In this document: positions 45,677 through 57,476 of the stretch, piece after piece
How positions within the stretch are numbered: the stretch's first letter is position 1
Layout: each line of letters opens with the position of its first letter
Assembly (NCBI RefSeq): GCF_020073815.1
Contig: NZ_JAIQZJ010000004.1
Coordinates: 62,001 to 126,000 of the forward strand
Origin: Nocardioides mangrovi
Lineage (GTDB): Bacteria; Actinomycetota; Actinomycetes; Propionibacteriales; Nocardioidaceae
Direction: 5' to 3'
Length of the DNA: 64,000 nt
Made by a program: the position numbers and the translations under genes
The notes under the pieces: model-generated
Told to the model about the DNA's origin: nothing
Databases searched by the model: none
What the model saw: only the letters and a program-made list of their open reading frames with translations

Positions 45677-46924
45677 TCACACAGTAGTGCGGTCGGCGGG
45701 CCGCATCAGCACGACCTCGCCGTGGGTGCCGTAGCCCAGCAGGGCACCGCCGTACGGCCGCCCGTCGAAGGTGGCCAGCAGCCAGTCGTCACCGGTCCGG
45801 ACGAGCGTCGGCCACGGGATGTTGGTGGGGTACGGCGCCGCCAGCTCGCCGGTCTCGCGCATCGCGAGGTCGAAGACGGGGTAGCGCCGGGCCCGCTTGT
45901 CGCTCGCCAGCACCCGCCAGGCGCCGTCCAGGTGGGCGAGGGTGCTGCCCTCGCACTCCTTCAGCCCGCCGGCCGCCCCGAGTAGCGACAGCGAGTCGAG
46001 CGTCGGCCCGCCGGCCAGGGCCGGGTGGAAGCGGAAGAACCTCGTGGCGCTCACGAAGCCGACCAGCCAGCCCTCGGCCGTCCGGGCCAGGTGCGGGTCC
46101 CACGTGCCGACCGACCGGAGCCCGTCGACGGGCAGGGGGAGCGGCGTGGTGTCGAGGAGGTGCACCCCGCTGAGCAGGTCGGCGTCCGTCCGGGCCAGCG
46201 TCACGCCCACGCGGGGCCGGTCGCGGTCGAAGTCACCCCAGGTGCTGGTCGCCACGAGCCACGCCGACCCGTCGCGCAGGACGTGGGTGGCGTGGTCGCC
46301 GTACCGGCCCGGCCGGCCGGACCGCCGGAAGAAGAGGTCGGAGAGGTGGGTGAGCGCGTACGTCGCCGGGTCGAGCTCCCAGAGCGAGGTGTGCGCGGTG
46401 TCGAAGAAGCCGGGCCCGGCGCTGGTCGCGGACAGCACGACCCGGCCGTCCTCGACCCCGTCGACGACCCGGACGTCGCGCAGCCCGAGCTGCCCGAACC
46501 GGCCGGCCACCGGTGCGTCCGCCGTGAGCGCCGCCAGCCACGCGCCGGAGCGGGTGTCCAGCCGGTCGCGCAGGTCGTGCCGGCCGCGCGCGGTCCACGC
46601 CCCGGCCACCCCGGCCGCCCCGGCCGCCCGGGTGAGGACGGTGAGGTGCGTGCCGGTGAGGGCGAGGCCGACCTCCTCGATCGGTGCGTCCGGGCGAGCG
46701 AAGCGGCGGGACCGGTGCCGGGTGGTGCGGCCTCCGGCGGTCACCTCCAGCCAGGCCGCGTCGCCGTCCCACCGACCGACCAGCACGTCCTCCCCCGAAC
46801 GCAGCGCGACGGTGCCCGGACCGGTGGCGGCGGCGTACGGCGCGACGACCTCGGCGAGCGACGAGCCGGGGACGACCAGGTCGACCGGTCGCCGCCGCGC
46901 GGCGACCTCGAACGGCGGGAGCAC
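45677..46924 (-). CDS. Hypothetical protein, beta-propeller-like
   Basis: A 415-residue soluble protein I do not recognise. It has no signal peptide or TM helix. The sequence is rich in repeating strand patterns with W/D/G turns ([80 protein letters not shown]), suggesting a five-bladed propeller as in GH43/GH32/GH62-like folds. The blades are spaced at about 50-60 residues. No catalytic carboxylates can be assigned. It ends 3 bp before the stop-side of the hybrid kinase gene on the same strand and could be cotranscribed with it. Confidence 0.6.
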   Translation of the reverse strand: MLPPFEVAARRRPVDLVVPGSSLAEVVAPYAAATGPGTVALRSGEDVLVGRWDGDAAWLEVTAGGRTTRHRSRRFARPDAPIEEVGLALTGTHLTVLTRAAGAAGVAGAWTARGRHDLRDRLDTRSGAWLAALTADAPVAGRFGQLGLRDVRVVDGVEDGRVVLSATSAGPGFFDTAHTSLWELDPATYALTHLSDLFFRRSGRPGRYGDHATHVLRDGSAWLVATSTWGDFDRDRPRVGVTLARTDADLLSGVHLLDTTPLPLPVDGLRSVGTWDPHLARTAEGWLVGFVSATRFFRFHPALAGGPTLDSLSLLGAAGGLKECEGSTLAHLDGAWRVLASDKRARRYPVFDLAMRETGELAAPYPTNIPWPTLVRTGDDWLLATFDGRPYGGALLGYGTHGEVVLMRPADRTTV

Positions 46925-46927
46925 CGG

Positions 46928-50146
<3,219 letters not shown>

Positions 50147-50184
50147 TGTTCGATGATGACGCACAACGAGGCGAAAGGCAGACC

Positions 50185-51219
50185 ATGAACCACCGGAAGC
50201 TCGGCACACCCCAGGATCCGACCTTCGGGTTGGACACCTTCGGCGACGTCTCGACCGGCCCCGACGGTGTCCCGGTCAGCCAGGCGGAGACGATCCGGCA
50301 GGTCGTCGCCGAGGCCGAGCTGGCCGACGCGGTCGGCCTGGACTTCTTCGGCGTCGGTGAGCACCACCGTCCCGACTTCGCGGTCAGCGCACCCGACGTG
50401 GTGCTCGCCGGGATCGCCGGCCGCACCCGCCGGATCCGGCTGGGCACCTCGGTGACGGTGCTCAGCTCCGACGACCCGATCCGGGTCTTCCAGCGCCTCT
50501 CCACGCTCGACGCGTTGTCTGGGGGCCGCGGCGAGATCACGGTCGGTCGGGGCTCCTTCACCGAGTCCTTCCCCCTCTTCGGTCTGTCGCTGGAGGACTA
50601 TGAGGAGCTCTTCTCCAGCCGGCTGGAGACGCTGGCCTCGCTCCTGCGCGGGGAGCCCGTCAACGACGTGGACGTGCAGCCCCGGCCCGAGCAGGACCTG
50701 GTCGTCTGGGTCGGGGTCGGCGGCACCCCGGAGTCGGTCGTCCGTGCCGCGTCGTACGGGCTGCCGCTCGTGGTGGCCGTGATCGGGGGGTCGCCGGAGC
50801 AGTTCGTGCCGCTGGTCGACCTCTACCACCGGGCGCTCGCCCACTACGGCCGCGGCGACCTGCCGGTGTCGATGCACAGCCCGGGCCACGTCGCCGCGAC
50901 CGACGAGCTGGCCCGCGGGCAGCTCTACCCGCACCAGGCCGCGGCGTTCACCAAGATCGGCCGCGAGCGCGGCTGGGGTCCCTACACGCCGGCCCAGTTC
51001 GAGGCGAGCGCCGGCCCGACCGGCTCGCTCTTCGTCGGCTCGCCCGAGACTGTCGCGCAGAAGGTCGCGTGGGCGATCCGCACCCTCGGCCTCTCCCGCT
51101 TCCAGATGAAGTACGCCGTCGGCTCGCTGCCGCACGAGGAGCGGATGGAGTCGATCCGGCTCTACGGCACCGAGGTGGTGCCGCGGGTTCGCGAGATCCT
51201 CGAGGTGTCACCCGAGTGA
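50185..51219 (+). CDS. LLM-class flavin-dependent monooxygenase
   Basis: A 344-residue bacterial luciferase-like TIM barrel using FMNH2/F420 and oxygen. Family signatures are LAEAELADAVGLDFFGVGEH-like AEAELADAVGLDFFGVGEHH, LAGIAGRTRRIRLGTSVTVL, RLSTLDALSGGRGEITVGRG and SLFVGSPETVAQKVAWAIRT. The ATG at 50185 has an AAAGG ribosome-binding site 7 nt upstream. An upstream in-frame ATG is rejected because it would overlap the kinase promoter. It is divergent from the hybrid kinase, with 38 bp between starts. The substrate and cofactor (FMN versus F420) cannot be decided from sequence alone. Confidence 0.9.
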   Translation: MNHRKLGTPQDPTFGLDTFGDVSTGPDGVPVSQAETIRQVVAEAELADAVGLDFFGVGEHHRPDFAVSAPDVVLAGIAGRTRRIRLGTSVTVLSSDDPIRVFQRLSTLDALSGGRGEITVGRGSFTESFPLFGLSLEDYEELFSSRLETLASLLRGEPVNDVDVQPRPEQDLVVWVGVGGTPESVVRAASYGLPLVVAVIGGSPEQFVPLVDLYHRALAHYGRGDLPVSMHSPGHVAATDELARGQLYPHQAAAFTKIGRERGWGPYTPAQFEASAGPTGSLFVGSPETVAQKVAWAIRTLGLSRFQMKYAVGSLPHEERMESIRLYGTEVVPRVREILEVSPE

Positions 51220-51249
51220 CGATCGCCACCCGGCCTCGTTGACAGGAGC

Positions 51250-53526
51250 ATGCGCGTCCGCCTGCTGCTCCTCCTCGCCCTGCTGACCCCGCTGCTCCCG
51301 GTGCTGACGGTGCTGCCCTCGGGCAGCAGCGCGGCCGCACCGCGACCACGGCTGGTCGTCGAGGTGCTCTCGACCCGCGCCGACCTGGTCTCCGCGGGCG
51401 ACGTGCTCGTCGCGGTGCGGATCCCGGCCGGGGTGCGGCCGGGGTGGGTGCGGGTGACCGCGGGCGGCCGGGACGTGACCAGGCGCTTCGCCGTACGCGA
51501 CGACGGGCGCTACCTCGGCCTCGTGAGGGGGCTCCCGCTCGGCCGCACCGTGCTGCGCGCCAGCGCACCGGGCGCGCGGGCGGGCTCGATCACGGTCACC
51601 GACCACCCGGCGGGCGGGCCGCTCTTCTCGGGTCCGCAGACGCGGCACTACGTCTGCCAGGACGGCGCCACCGACGCCCGGTGCGATGAACCGGCGACCT
51701 ACGACCTGCTCTACCGCTCCACGAACCCGCTGCAGGCCGACCTCCAGCCCTACGACCCCGCCGACCCGCCCGCCGACGTCGCCACCACGACCACCGACCA
51801 GGGCGTCGAGGTGCCCTTCATCGTCCGTCGCGAGCAGGGCTTCCTCGACCGCGACCGCTACACGATCCTCACGCTCTGGCAGCCCGGTCAGCGGTGGAGG
51901 CCGTGGTCGCCCCAGGAGCAGTGGAACCACAAGCTGCTGGTCACCCACGGCGGTGGCTGCGGCGCGTCGTACACCCCCGGCGAGCCGCCGCTCGCCGACT
52001 ACTCCGGCACCCTCGACGGCGTCCCGGCCACGACCCCGAGCTACGTGACCGCCCTCGGCCTCGGCTTCGCCGTCCTCTCGACGGCGCTCGACAACACCGG
52101 CCACAACTGCTCGGTCGCGATGAACGCCGAGTCGGTGCTGATGGCCAAGGAGCGGCTCGTCGAGCGGTACGGCGAGCTGCGCTACACGATCGGCACCGGC
52201 TGCTCGGGCGGGTCGATCGCCCAGCACACCGTGGCCAACGCCTACCCCGGCATCTACCAGGGCCTGATCACCAGCTGCTCCTACCCCGACACCTTCACGG
52301 CCGGCGCGCAGTTCGCCGACTACCACCTGCTGCGGCTCTACTTCGAGGACCCGTCCCGGTGGGGGACCGGCGTGGTGTGGTCGCCGACCCAGATGGCCCA
52401 GGTCGAGGGTCACCTCTCGCACCTCAACGCCGTCGTCGCCGACGAGGGCCTCTTCAAGGCGGCTCTCAACCCCGAGAACGCCTGTCCCGGCACGTCCGAC
52501 CCGGTCGCCGGCGACCCGTCGACCCGCTACGACTCCGAGACCAATCCGACCGGCGTCCGCTGCTCGGTGCTGGACCTGCTGGTCAACCAGCTCGGCCGCC
52601 GGCCGGCGTCGGTGTGGACCTCGCAGGAGAAGGCGGCGGGTCACGGCTTCGGCGGGCTGCCCTTCTCCAACGACGGCGTGCTCTACGGGCTCTCCGCGCT
52701 GGAGGACGGCACCATCACGCCCGGGCAGTTCATCGACCTCAACGTCAAGATCGGCGGCCTCGACGTCGACTCCCAGCCGATCGAGCAGCGCATCGAGGGC
52801 GACCCGGCCGCGATCGCCAACGCCTACCGCACCGGGCTGATCGACGAGGCCAACCACCTCGACGAGGTCGCGATGATCAACCACGGCGGCCCCGACCCGG
52901 GCCTGGCCCACGACTACGCCCACGCGTTCTGGACCGAGGAGCGGCTGATGGCCGACCAGGGCGACACCGACAACCGGGTGATGTGGTTCGGCCCGACCCC
53001 GCTGATCGGCGACGTCAGCTGGGCGACCGAGGCGCTGACCAAGATGGACGAGTGGCTCTCCGCGGTCGAGGCCGACGACTCCTCGGCACCGCTGGCCACC
53101 AAGGTCGCGACCGACCGGCCCGACGACGTCACCGACCGCTGCGTGGTCGACCGGCTCGCCCGGGCCTGCGACGTCGAGCAGCTGCAGGTCCTCCAGACCC
53201 GGCTGTCCACGCCGCGGCAGGAGGCGGGCGGCCCGCTCGCGAACGACATCGTCGCGTGCGCGCTCGCGCCGCTCGACCGGGCCGACTTCGGCTTCATGGT
53301 CGTGCCCTTCACCGACGAGGAGTGGGCGACGCTCGAGCAGACCTTCCGGCACGGTGTCTGCGACTGGTCGGAGCGCGGCCGCGGCCAGGGGCCGGCCGAG
53401 ACCTGGCTCCGCTACGACGCCCGTGGCGGCGGCGTCGCGTACGGCGGCCGCCCGCTGCCCGCCGTGCCCGCCCACTCCGGCGGCGGGCTGACCGGCCCGG
53501 CGTGGCAGGTGATGCTGCGCAGGTGA
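51250..53526 (+). CDS. Secreted DUF6351-family alpha/beta-hydrolase-like protein
   Basis: A 758-residue exported protein. The Sec signal MRVRLLLLLALLTPLLPVLT is followed by an Ala-rich cleavage region near residue 30. An immunoglobulin-like N-terminal region (about 35-120) precedes a tannase/hydrolase-like core with LLVTHGGGCGASYTPGEPPL and the nucleophile-elbow-like IGTGCSGGSIAQH (Ser319). Many paired cysteines (CQDGATDARC, CSVAM, CSYPD, CVVDRLARAC) fit extracellular disulfides. It matches the actinobacterial DUF6351 family in size and layout. Enzymatic activity is inferred from the elbow motif only. It begins 30 bp after the luciferase-like gene and may be cotranscribed. Confidence 0.78.
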   Translation: MRVRLLLLLALLTPLLPVLTVLPSGSSAAAPRPRLVVEVLSTRADLVSAGDVLVAVRIPAGVRPGWVRVTAGGRDVTRRFAVRDDGRYLGLVRGLPLGRTVLRASAPGARAGSITVTDHPAGGPLFSGPQTRHYVCQDGATDARCDEPATYDLLYRSTNPLQADLQPYDPADPPADVATTTTDQGVEVPFIVRREQGFLDRDRYTILTLWQPGQRWRPWSPQEQWNHKLLVTHGGGCGASYTPGEPPLADYSGTLDGVPATTPSYVTALGLGFAVLSTALDNTGHNCSVAMNAESVLMAKERLVERYGELRYTIGTGCSGGSIAQHTVANAYPGIYQGLITSCSYPDTFTAGAQFADYHLLRLYFEDPSRWGTGVVWSPTQMAQVEGHLSHLNAVVADEGLFKAALNPENACPGTSDPVAGDPSTRYDSETNPTGVRCSVLDLLVNQLGRRPASVWTSQEKAAGHGFGGLPFSNDGVLYGLSALEDGTITPGQFIDLNVKIGGLDVDSQPIEQRIEGDPAAIANAYRTGLIDEANHLDEVAMINHGGPDPGLAHDYAHAFWTEERLMADQGDTDNRVMWFGPTPLIGDVSWATEALTKMDEWLSAVEADDSSAPLATKVATDRPDDVTDRCVVDRLARACDVEQLQVLQTRLSTPRQEAGGPLANDIVACALAPLDRADFGFMVVPFTDEEWATLEQTFRHGVCDWSERGRGQGPAETWLRYDARGGGVAYGGRPLPAVPAHSGGGLTGPAWQVMLRR

Positions 53527-53541
53527 CGGAGGCGGTCGCGC

Positions 53542-54444
53542 CTACTTCGACTCGAACCGACCGAGCTCGGTCGCGTCGTCCCGCAGCCTGTCCCAGGGCT
53601 CCCGCGTGGTCCCGAGAGCGCTGCACAGGTACGCCGTGCTCGCCCGGCGGATCAGCTCGACCCGGTCCGGGCTCTCGTCGGTGGTGTGGGTGTCGTCGTA
53701 GGCGGTGATGCCGCCGAGGGAGTGCTCCGCGCCGGCCAGGACGAGCAGGTCGGTGGCGCCGGGCGCCAGTCGGAAGCCGTCGGTGAACCAGTCGGGTCCG
53801 CGTACGGACAGCGGCGAGTCGTCGGCGTCCCCGGCGATGACCAGCGACGGGGTGGTGAGGTCGGAGAAGTCCGGGCTCATGAAGGGGAAGTGCTCCTGGG
53901 CGAACGGCGAGAGGTCGGCGCCGCCAGTCCCCGTGAGGGCGAGCAGGACGGCCGCCTTCACCCGCTCGTCCTTCGCAGACGCCGACGAGGTGCCGTCGGC
54001 GCCGACGACGCGAGCACCGACGAGCGCGCTCGCGGTGGTGGCGCCGTACGAATGGCCGGCGACGGCCAGGCGGCCGGTCTCGGTGCGCTCGGCGAGGCCG
54101 GGGATCGCGGCGAGCACGGTCCCGAGCTCGTCGATGACCTGACGCAGGTCGCGGATCCGGATCTCCCAGAGCTCGGCGCTCCGGGGATCGTCCGCGTCGA
54201 GGCCCTGGGCGTCCAGGTGGTTCGGCTGGACGACCACGAACCCCTGGTCGGCCCAGTGGTCGACCAGGGGTCGGTAGCTGTCCATCGAGGCGCCGAAGGC
54301 GCCGTACCCGTGGGAGAACACGATCACCGGCAGGCCGGTGCCGGTGCTCGGGGCCGTCAGGTGGACCAGGAGGTCGTCGCCCCGGTCGGGGGCGGCCAGG
54401 GCGATCGGGCGGACGGAGACGGTCGGGGTGGTCAGGGTGCTCAC
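53542..54444 (-). CDS. Alpha/beta hydrolase (chlorophyllase/PAF-acetylhydrolase-like)
   Basis: A 300-residue soluble hydrolase. The oxyanion/N-terminal segment is LPVIVFSHGYGAFGASMDSY, the nucleophile elbow is LAVAGHSYGATTASALVG, the acid is probably in VIAGDADDSPLS, and the catalytic His is in LAGAEHSLGGITAY. It resembles dienelactone hydrolase/chlorophyllase-type esterases. The GTG at 54444 is used because GAAGGA precedes it by 6 nt. The longer open frame would run into the operators. It is divergent from a TetR regulator, with two CGGAAC-N3-GTTCCG operators between, and is therefore expected to be repressed by it. Confidence 0.88.
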   Translation of the reverse strand: MSTLTTPTVSVRPIALAAPDRGDDLLVHLTAPSTGTGLPVIVFSHGYGAFGASMDSYRPLVDHWADQGFVVVQPNHLDAQGLDADDPRSAELWEIRIRDLRQVIDELGTVLAAIPGLAERTETGRLAVAGHSYGATTASALVGARVVGADGTSSASAKDERVKAAVLLALTGTGGADLSPFAQEHFPFMSPDFSDLTTPSLVIAGDADDSPLSVRGPDWFTDGFRLAPGATDLLVLAGAEHSLGGITAYDDTHTTDESPDRVELIRRASTAYLCSALGTTREPWDRLRDDATELGRFESK

Positions 54445-54470
54445 ATCGGGTCCTTCGGGTAGATTCGAAG

Positions 54471-54485
54471 CGGAACGTTGTTCCG
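54471..54485. promoter_or_regulatory. TetR operator 1 (hydrolase/TetR pair)
   Basis: CGGAAC-GTT-GTTCCG, perfect 6-bp arms, in the divergent promoter region. Confidence 0.75.
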
Positions 54486-54501
54486 GAAGAACCACCATAA
54501 G

Positions 54502-54516
54502 CGGAACGCTGTTCCG
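54502..54516. promoter_or_regulatory. TetR operator 2 (hydrolase/TetR pair)
   Basis: CGGAAC-GCT-GTTCCG, a second copy exactly 31 bp from the first, about three helical turns, so two dimers would bind the same face of the DNA. Confidence 0.78.
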
Positions 54517-54533
54517 TTTTCAAGGAGGAGCCC

Positions 54534-55073
54534 GTGGTGTCGACACCAGCACGCCCCCAGCGCTCGGACGCGCGCCGCAACCAGCAGTCGTTGCTCGATG
54601 CTGCGGGCGCGGTGTTCGTACGGGCCGGGATCGACGCTCCGGTCCGCGAAATCGCGCGGGAGGCCGGCGTCGGTACCGGCACCATCTACCGGCACTTCCC
54701 GACCCGCGCCGACCTCGTGGTCGCGGTGTTCCAGCACCAGGTCGACTCCCTGGCCGCCGTCGGCGACGACGTGGCGCTGCGGGACTGGATCCTGCGGTTC
54801 GCCGACTTCCTCGTCACCAAGCACGGCCTCGCCGATGCCATGGCCTCCGACCGCGTCGGCTTCGAGCGGCTGCACGCGGGGTTCGTGGTCCGGCTCGAGC
54901 CCATCTGCGCCCGGCTGCTCGGCGTGGAGGTCTCCGCGGGCCGGATGCGTGACGACGTGCGGCCGCTCGAGCTGATGCGGGCGGTCGGCAACCTCTGCAT
55001 CGGTGCCGAGGGCGACGACGAGTACGACGCCCGGCGGATGATCGAGGTGCTGCTGAGGGGCCTGACCGCCTGA
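54534..55073 (+). CDS. TetR-family transcriptional repressor
   Basis: A 179-residue regulator with the TetR HTH at about 15-60 (AAGAVFVRAGIDAPVREIAR then EAGVGTGTIYRHFPTRADLV) and an SbtR-like C-terminal domain. The start is GTG at 54534 (or the adjacent GTG at 54537), with an AGGAGG ribosome-binding site 5 nt upstream. It is divergent from an alpha/beta hydrolase. Two identical-core palindromes between the genes are the probable binding sites for autorepression and hydrolase repression. The natural inducer may be a substrate of the hydrolase. That is inference. Confidence 0.92.
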   Translation: MVSTPARPQRSDARRNQQSLLDAAGAVFVRAGIDAPVREIAREAGVGTGTIYRHFPTRADLVVAVFQHQVDSLAAVGDDVALRDWILRFADFLVTKHGLADAMASDRVGFERLHAGFVVRLEPICARLLGVEVSAGRMRDDVRPLELMRAVGNLCIGAEGDDEYDARRMIEVLLRGLTA

Positions 55074-55136
55074 CCGCCCGGACTCCTCGGGGACGGAGGG
55101 TTGACGTCGGGACGGTCGAGAAGGAAGCGTGCGCGC

Positions 55137-55520
55137 ATGGAGCGCGTGCCGCACGAGAACGTCGCGACCGTCCTGGTCGAGCCGGCGGTCCTGCACGAGC
55201 TCGAGGTGCACCTGATGACCCTCGACCTGCGGCTGTGGCCGATCGCGACCGCGCCGATCTGCGAGGACGGCCCGCGCCGGGCCTTCCAGGTCCGCCGCCG
55301 GATGCTGATGGCCAGGCGCGGCGCGTGGGACGACGCGGCCGCGTGGACACCCGTGTGGATCGGCTTCGGCGAGAGCTGGTACGACGGCGCCGAGCCGCTG
55401 CCGTGGGCCGCCCACCAGGTCCTGTGGACCACCCTCGAGCAGTACGCCGACCACGTCCGCTACCGGCTCGGCCTGGGTGGGATCCCGCGGCTCGACGTCC
55501 CCCACGAACGCACCGCCTGA
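55137..55520 (+). CDS. Hypothetical protein (127 aa)
   Basis: A small soluble protein I do not recognise. It is acidic and tryptophan-rich (WPIATAPICEDG, WDDAAAWTPVWIGFGESWYD, PWAAHQVLWTTLEQYADHVR) with no TM segment or signal. The ATG at 55137 has AAGGAAG as ribosome-binding site and follows the TetR gene by 63 bp, so it could be a downstream member of that unit. Codon use and GC3 match its neighbours, which supports it being a real gene. Confidence 0.6.
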   Translation: MERVPHENVATVLVEPAVLHELEVHLMTLDLRLWPIATAPICEDGPRRAFQVRRRMLMARRGAWDDAAAWTPVWIGFGESWYDGAEPLPWAAHQVLWTTLEQYADHVRYRLGLGGIPRLDVPHERTA

Positions 55521-55592
55521 CCTGCAGGTTCGTCGTGTGATCGTGGCCACCGAACCCTTCGGTGGAGCCGGATCCCTTGTCAGCATGGGGGG

Positions 55593-56636
55593 ATGATCGA
55601 CTGGTCCGACACGATGGTGCAGGTCCTCGTCGCGCTCGGCGTCGCCGTCGTGGTGGTCGTCGCGGCCCGCCTCGTCTGCCGGCTGGCGGCCCGCCGCTGG
55701 CCGCAGGTCGGTGAGCTCGAGCGCCGCAGCCGGGTGCCCTTCCGGGTGCTGGTCCTCATGGTCACCCTCAACCCGGTGGTCGCGACGCTGCGCCCGGCGG
55801 AGGCCGACACCACCTGGTGGGTCGCCGGCGCCCAGGCCGCCGAGGTGCTCGCGATCGTCGCCGCCGGGTGGTTCCTCACCTCGGTGGTGCTCTTCCTCGA
55901 GGACGTCGGGCTGAGCCGCTACCGGGTCGACGTGGCCGACAACCGGCTGGCGCGCCGGATGCGCACCCAGGTCCTCGTCATCCGTCGGCTCACCATCGCC
56001 GCCGGTGCGGTGGTCACCCTCGGTGCGGTGCTGCTCAGCTTCCCGGGGGTGAAGGCGATCGGCGCGAGCGTGCTCGCCTCGGCAGGCCTGATCAGCGTGG
56101 TGGCCGCGCTCGCCGCGCAGTCGGTGCTCGCCAACGTCTTCGCCGGCATCCAGATCGCCTTCGGCGACGCGGTGCGCCTCGACGACGTGGTGATCGTCGA
56201 GGACGAGTGGGGCTGGATCGAGGAGATCACCCTGACCTACGTCGTCGTCCGGCTCTGGGACGACCGGCGCCTGGTGCTGCCCTCGACCTACTTCACCACG
56301 ACGCCGTTCCAGAACTGGACCCGCCACAAGTCCGAGCTCCTCGGCTCGGTCGAGCTCGACGTCGACTGGCGCGTCGACACCGCCGCCCTGCGCGAGCAGC
56401 TCGACGTCGCGCTCTCGACCACCGATCTCTGGGACGGCCGCGGCAAGGTCCTCCAGGTCACCGACGCCGTCGGTGGCTGGGTCCGTGTGCGGGTGCTCGT
56501 CACCGCCTCCGACGCGCCCCGGCTCTTCGACCTGCGCTGCCACGTGCGCGAGCACCTGGTCACCTGGATCCGCGACCACGACGCCGGCGTACCCCGGCAG
56601 CGCGTAGAGCTGGTCGAGCGGCCGCGCAGCGCCTGA
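55593..56636 (+). CDS. MscS-family mechanosensitive ion channel
   Basis: A 347-residue inner-membrane small-conductance channel relative. Four hydrophobic N-terminal helices (about 7-30, 48-65, 80-105, 125-150) end in the pore-lining helix SAGLISVVAALAAQSVLANVFAGIQIAF (residues about 163-190). The beta-domain WGWIEEITLTYVVVRLWDDR follows, then the typical VLPSTYFTTTPFQNWTR. It should open on membrane tension and release solutes under hypo-osmotic shock. CAGCAT lies 6 nt before the ATG. Related actinobacterial proteins are often annotated only as mechanosensitive channel family. Confidence 0.92.
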   Translation: MIDWSDTMVQVLVALGVAVVVVVAARLVCRLAARRWPQVGELERRSRVPFRVLVLMVTLNPVVATLRPAEADTTWWVAGAQAAEVLAIVAAGWFLTSVVLFLEDVGLSRYRVDVADNRLARRMRTQVLVIRRLTIAAGAVVTLGAVLLSFPGVKAIGASVLASAGLISVVAALAAQSVLANVFAGIQIAFGDAVRLDDVVIVEDEWGWIEEITLTYVVVRLWDDRRLVLPSTYFTTTPFQNWTRHKSELLGSVELDVDWRVDTAALREQLDVALSTTDLWDGRGKVLQVTDAVGGWVRVRVLVTASDAPRLFDLRCHVREHLVTWIRDHDAGVPRQRVELVERPRSA

Positions 56637-56710
56637 CCCCGCTGGAGGGGTCGACACCGGTCGGGGTCGTCGGGCTGCGGCAGCGTCGTGGTGTGGGCCA
56701 GGCTGGTGGC

Positions 56711-57409
56711 GTGACAGACCGCGTCCACGTGCTGCCCGGCTCCTTCAACGTCCGCGACCTCGGCGGCCTGGCGACCGCTGACGGCCGGTCGGTGCGGGCG
56801 GGTGCGGTGTTCCGCAGCGACTACCCGGCGTTCGCCGAGCGCGAGGACGGCGCCGACGTACGACGCCTCGGGCTGCGCACCGTCGTCGACCTCCGGCGGG
56901 GCACGGAGGCGGCGGTCGAGCGGGTCCCGTGGGAGGACCACGGGGTCGCCTACCACCGCTGCCCGATCACCGCCTTCGAGAAGTCCTCGTGGGAGGCGCG
57001 CTACGCGGCCTACCTGCAGGACCGCCCCGAGACCGTCGTCGAGGCCGTCGAGCTGGTGCTGTCGCCCGCCAACCACCCGGTGCTCTTCCACTGCGCGGCC
57101 GGCAAGGACCGCACCGGCCTGGTCGCCGCCCTCGTCCTGTCGGTGCTGGGCGTGCCGGAGGAGGAGATCGTGGCCGACTACGCGCTGTCCGCCGACAGCG
57201 TCGTCCACATCGTGGGGCGACTGAACGGCATCGACCTCTACCGCGAGCTCTTCGGCGAGCTCGACGCCGATGCGCAGCACCCGCACCCGGAGCACATGGA
57301 GGGGCTGCTCGCCTGGCTGCGCGCGTACGGCGGGGCCGAGCGCTGGCTCCTCGACCACGGCCTGGGCGCCGACCGGATCGCCGCGGCCCGCTCCGCACTC
57401 CTTGAATAA
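56711..57409 (+). CDS. Tyrosine-protein phosphatase (Y_phosphatase3 family)
   Basis: A 232-residue cytosolic or secreted-independent phosphatase of the MptpB/LipA-like family. The N-terminal NVRDLGGLATADGRSVRAGA with RSD is the family signature. The P-loop HCAAGKDRTGLVAALVLSVL holds nucleophile Cys128 and Arg134, and the Lys in GKDRTG is typical of this group, which can act on phosphotyrosine and phosphoinositides. The GTG start follows CAGGCT by 6 nt. No signal peptide is seen. It lies 74 bp downstream of the MscS gene, probably as a separate unit. Confidence 0.92.
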   Translation: MTDRVHVLPGSFNVRDLGGLATADGRSVRAGAVFRSDYPAFAEREDGADVRRLGLRTVVDLRRGTEAAVERVPWEDHGVAYHRCPITAFEKSSWEARYAAYLQDRPETVVEAVELVLSPANHPVLFHCAAGKDRTGLVAALVLSVLGVPEEEIVADYALSADSVVHIVGRLNGIDLYRELFGELDADAQHPHPEHMEGLLAWLRAYGGAERWLLDHGLGADRIAAARSALLE

Positions 57410-57411
57410 AC

Positions 57412-57459
57412 GGTCATACCATTCTAATGTGCGCATGTGACCACCGCCTCAACGAGGCG
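57412..57459. promoter_or_regulatory. Operator/leader elements of the catabolic cluster
   Basis: An AT-richer patch with GGTCATACC (57412-57420) and CATTCTAATG (57420-57429), both inverted repeats. A small perfect hairpin CGCCTC-AAC-GAGGCG follows at 57445-57459, just before the GGAGGA ribosome-binding site (57464-57469) of the acyl-CoA ligase. A candidate site for the cluster regulator. Confidence 0.45.
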
Positions 57460-57476
57460 CGACGGAGGAGTCGGAG

